This document shows, piece by piece, positions 6,037 to 6,186 of a DNA stretch of 6,186 nt. This stretch comes from Chitinispirillales bacterium (GTDB taxonomy: Bacteria; Fibrobacterota; Chitinivibrionia; Chitinivibrionales; Chitinispirillaceae). The stretch lies in NCBI GenBank assembly GCA_031254445.1, contig JAIRUL010000284.1, positions 1 to 6,186 of the forward strand. The letters are read 5' to 3'. Position 1 is the first letter of the stretch, and each line of letters begins with the position of its first letter. Under the pieces are notes generated by a model. The model made no database searches. It had not been told where the DNA came from and saw nothing but the letters and a program-made list of their open reading frames with translations. The translations under genes were made by a program, and so were the position numbers.

Positions 6037-6067
6037 ATATTGTCGGATGGTATAGGTTATATAAATT

Positions 6068-6186
6068 ATGTCAATCGACGGAAAACTTCGCGAGGAATGC
6101 GCCGTCTTCGGGGTTAGTTTAACTGCCGAGGAGGCGGCTGGCGTCACTTACAACGGATTGCTCTCGTTGCAGCACCGGGGGCAGGA
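6068..6186 (+). CDS. purF: Amidophosphoribosyltransferase (glutamine PRPP amidotransferase), 3'-truncated by the window
   Basis: The 39 visible codons encode the start of PurF, which catalyses the first committed step of purine synthesis by transferring ammonia from glutamine to PRPP. The class-II (Ntn) glutaminase signature is clear: EECAVFGV with the putative nucleophile Cys11, then YNGLLSLQHRGQ. The Cys lies behind a ten-residue leader, MSIDGKLREE. This is the arrangement of Bacillus-type PurF, whose propeptide is removed to expose the N-terminal Cys; E. coli PurF has Cys directly after Met. The ATG at 6068 is the first in frame after a TAA at 6062. No strong ribosome binding site is visible (only AGG at 6054-6056). 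The A/T-rich TATAGG/TATAAA stretch at 6051-6065 may hold a promoter, which would fit the terminator just upstream. Confidence 0.93.
   Translation, partial: MSIDGKLREECAVFGVSLTAEEAAGVTYNGLLSLQHRGQ

Overview
The window is a compact, entirely plus-strand bacterial segment. It carries part of a split glutamate synthase (GOGAT) module, two purine-biosynthesis genes, and a tandem pair of exported proteins of the FISUMP type (the Fibrobacter succinogenes major paralogous domain). Tandem FISUMP paralogs are a hallmark of Fibrobacterota, so a Fibrobacter-like bacterium or an uncultured relative is the best guess. The family also occurs elsewhere, for example in Bacteroidota, so the assignment is inferred and not proven.

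Layout. Positions 1-1332 hold the C-terminal 443 residues of a glutamate synthase FMN/Fe-S catalytic subunit, cut by the window start. Five bases later comes purC (1338-2045). A 179-base gap (2046-2224) is unusually rich in inverted repeats, including a nested, BIME-like pair of hairpins with AAAGTC-repeat tails. Two FISUMP genes follow: a predicted lipoprotein (2225-2869) and a predicted Sec-exported soluble protein (2928-3563). Then comes a tight three-gene block: a ferredoxin with 16 cysteines (3629-4060), an FAD/NAD(P) pyridine nucleotide-disulphide oxidoreductase (4065-5294) and a GXGXG-domain subunit (5291-6007). These have a 4-base gap and then an ATGA overlap. A strong intrinsic terminator (6007-6036) ends this unit, and purF begins at 6068 and runs off the window.

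How the genes work together. The FMN subunit, ferredoxin, flavoprotein and GXGXG protein look like separated pieces of what is one large GltB plus GltD in Escherichia coli. Electrons would flow from NAD(P)H to FAD, then through the four predicted [4Fe-4S] clusters to the 3Fe-4S/FMN centre, where 2-oxoglutarate is aminated. The class-II glutaminase domain that should supply ammonia is not visible and may lie upstream. PurC and PurF are purine enzymes, and PurF consumes glutamine, so the locus mixes glutamine/glutamate metabolism with purine synthesis. The FISUMP pair has no evident metabolic link and looks inserted between two halves of the glutamate synthase locus.

No RNA gene, CRISPR array, transposase or attachment site was seen, and no gap between genes exceeds 300 bases.
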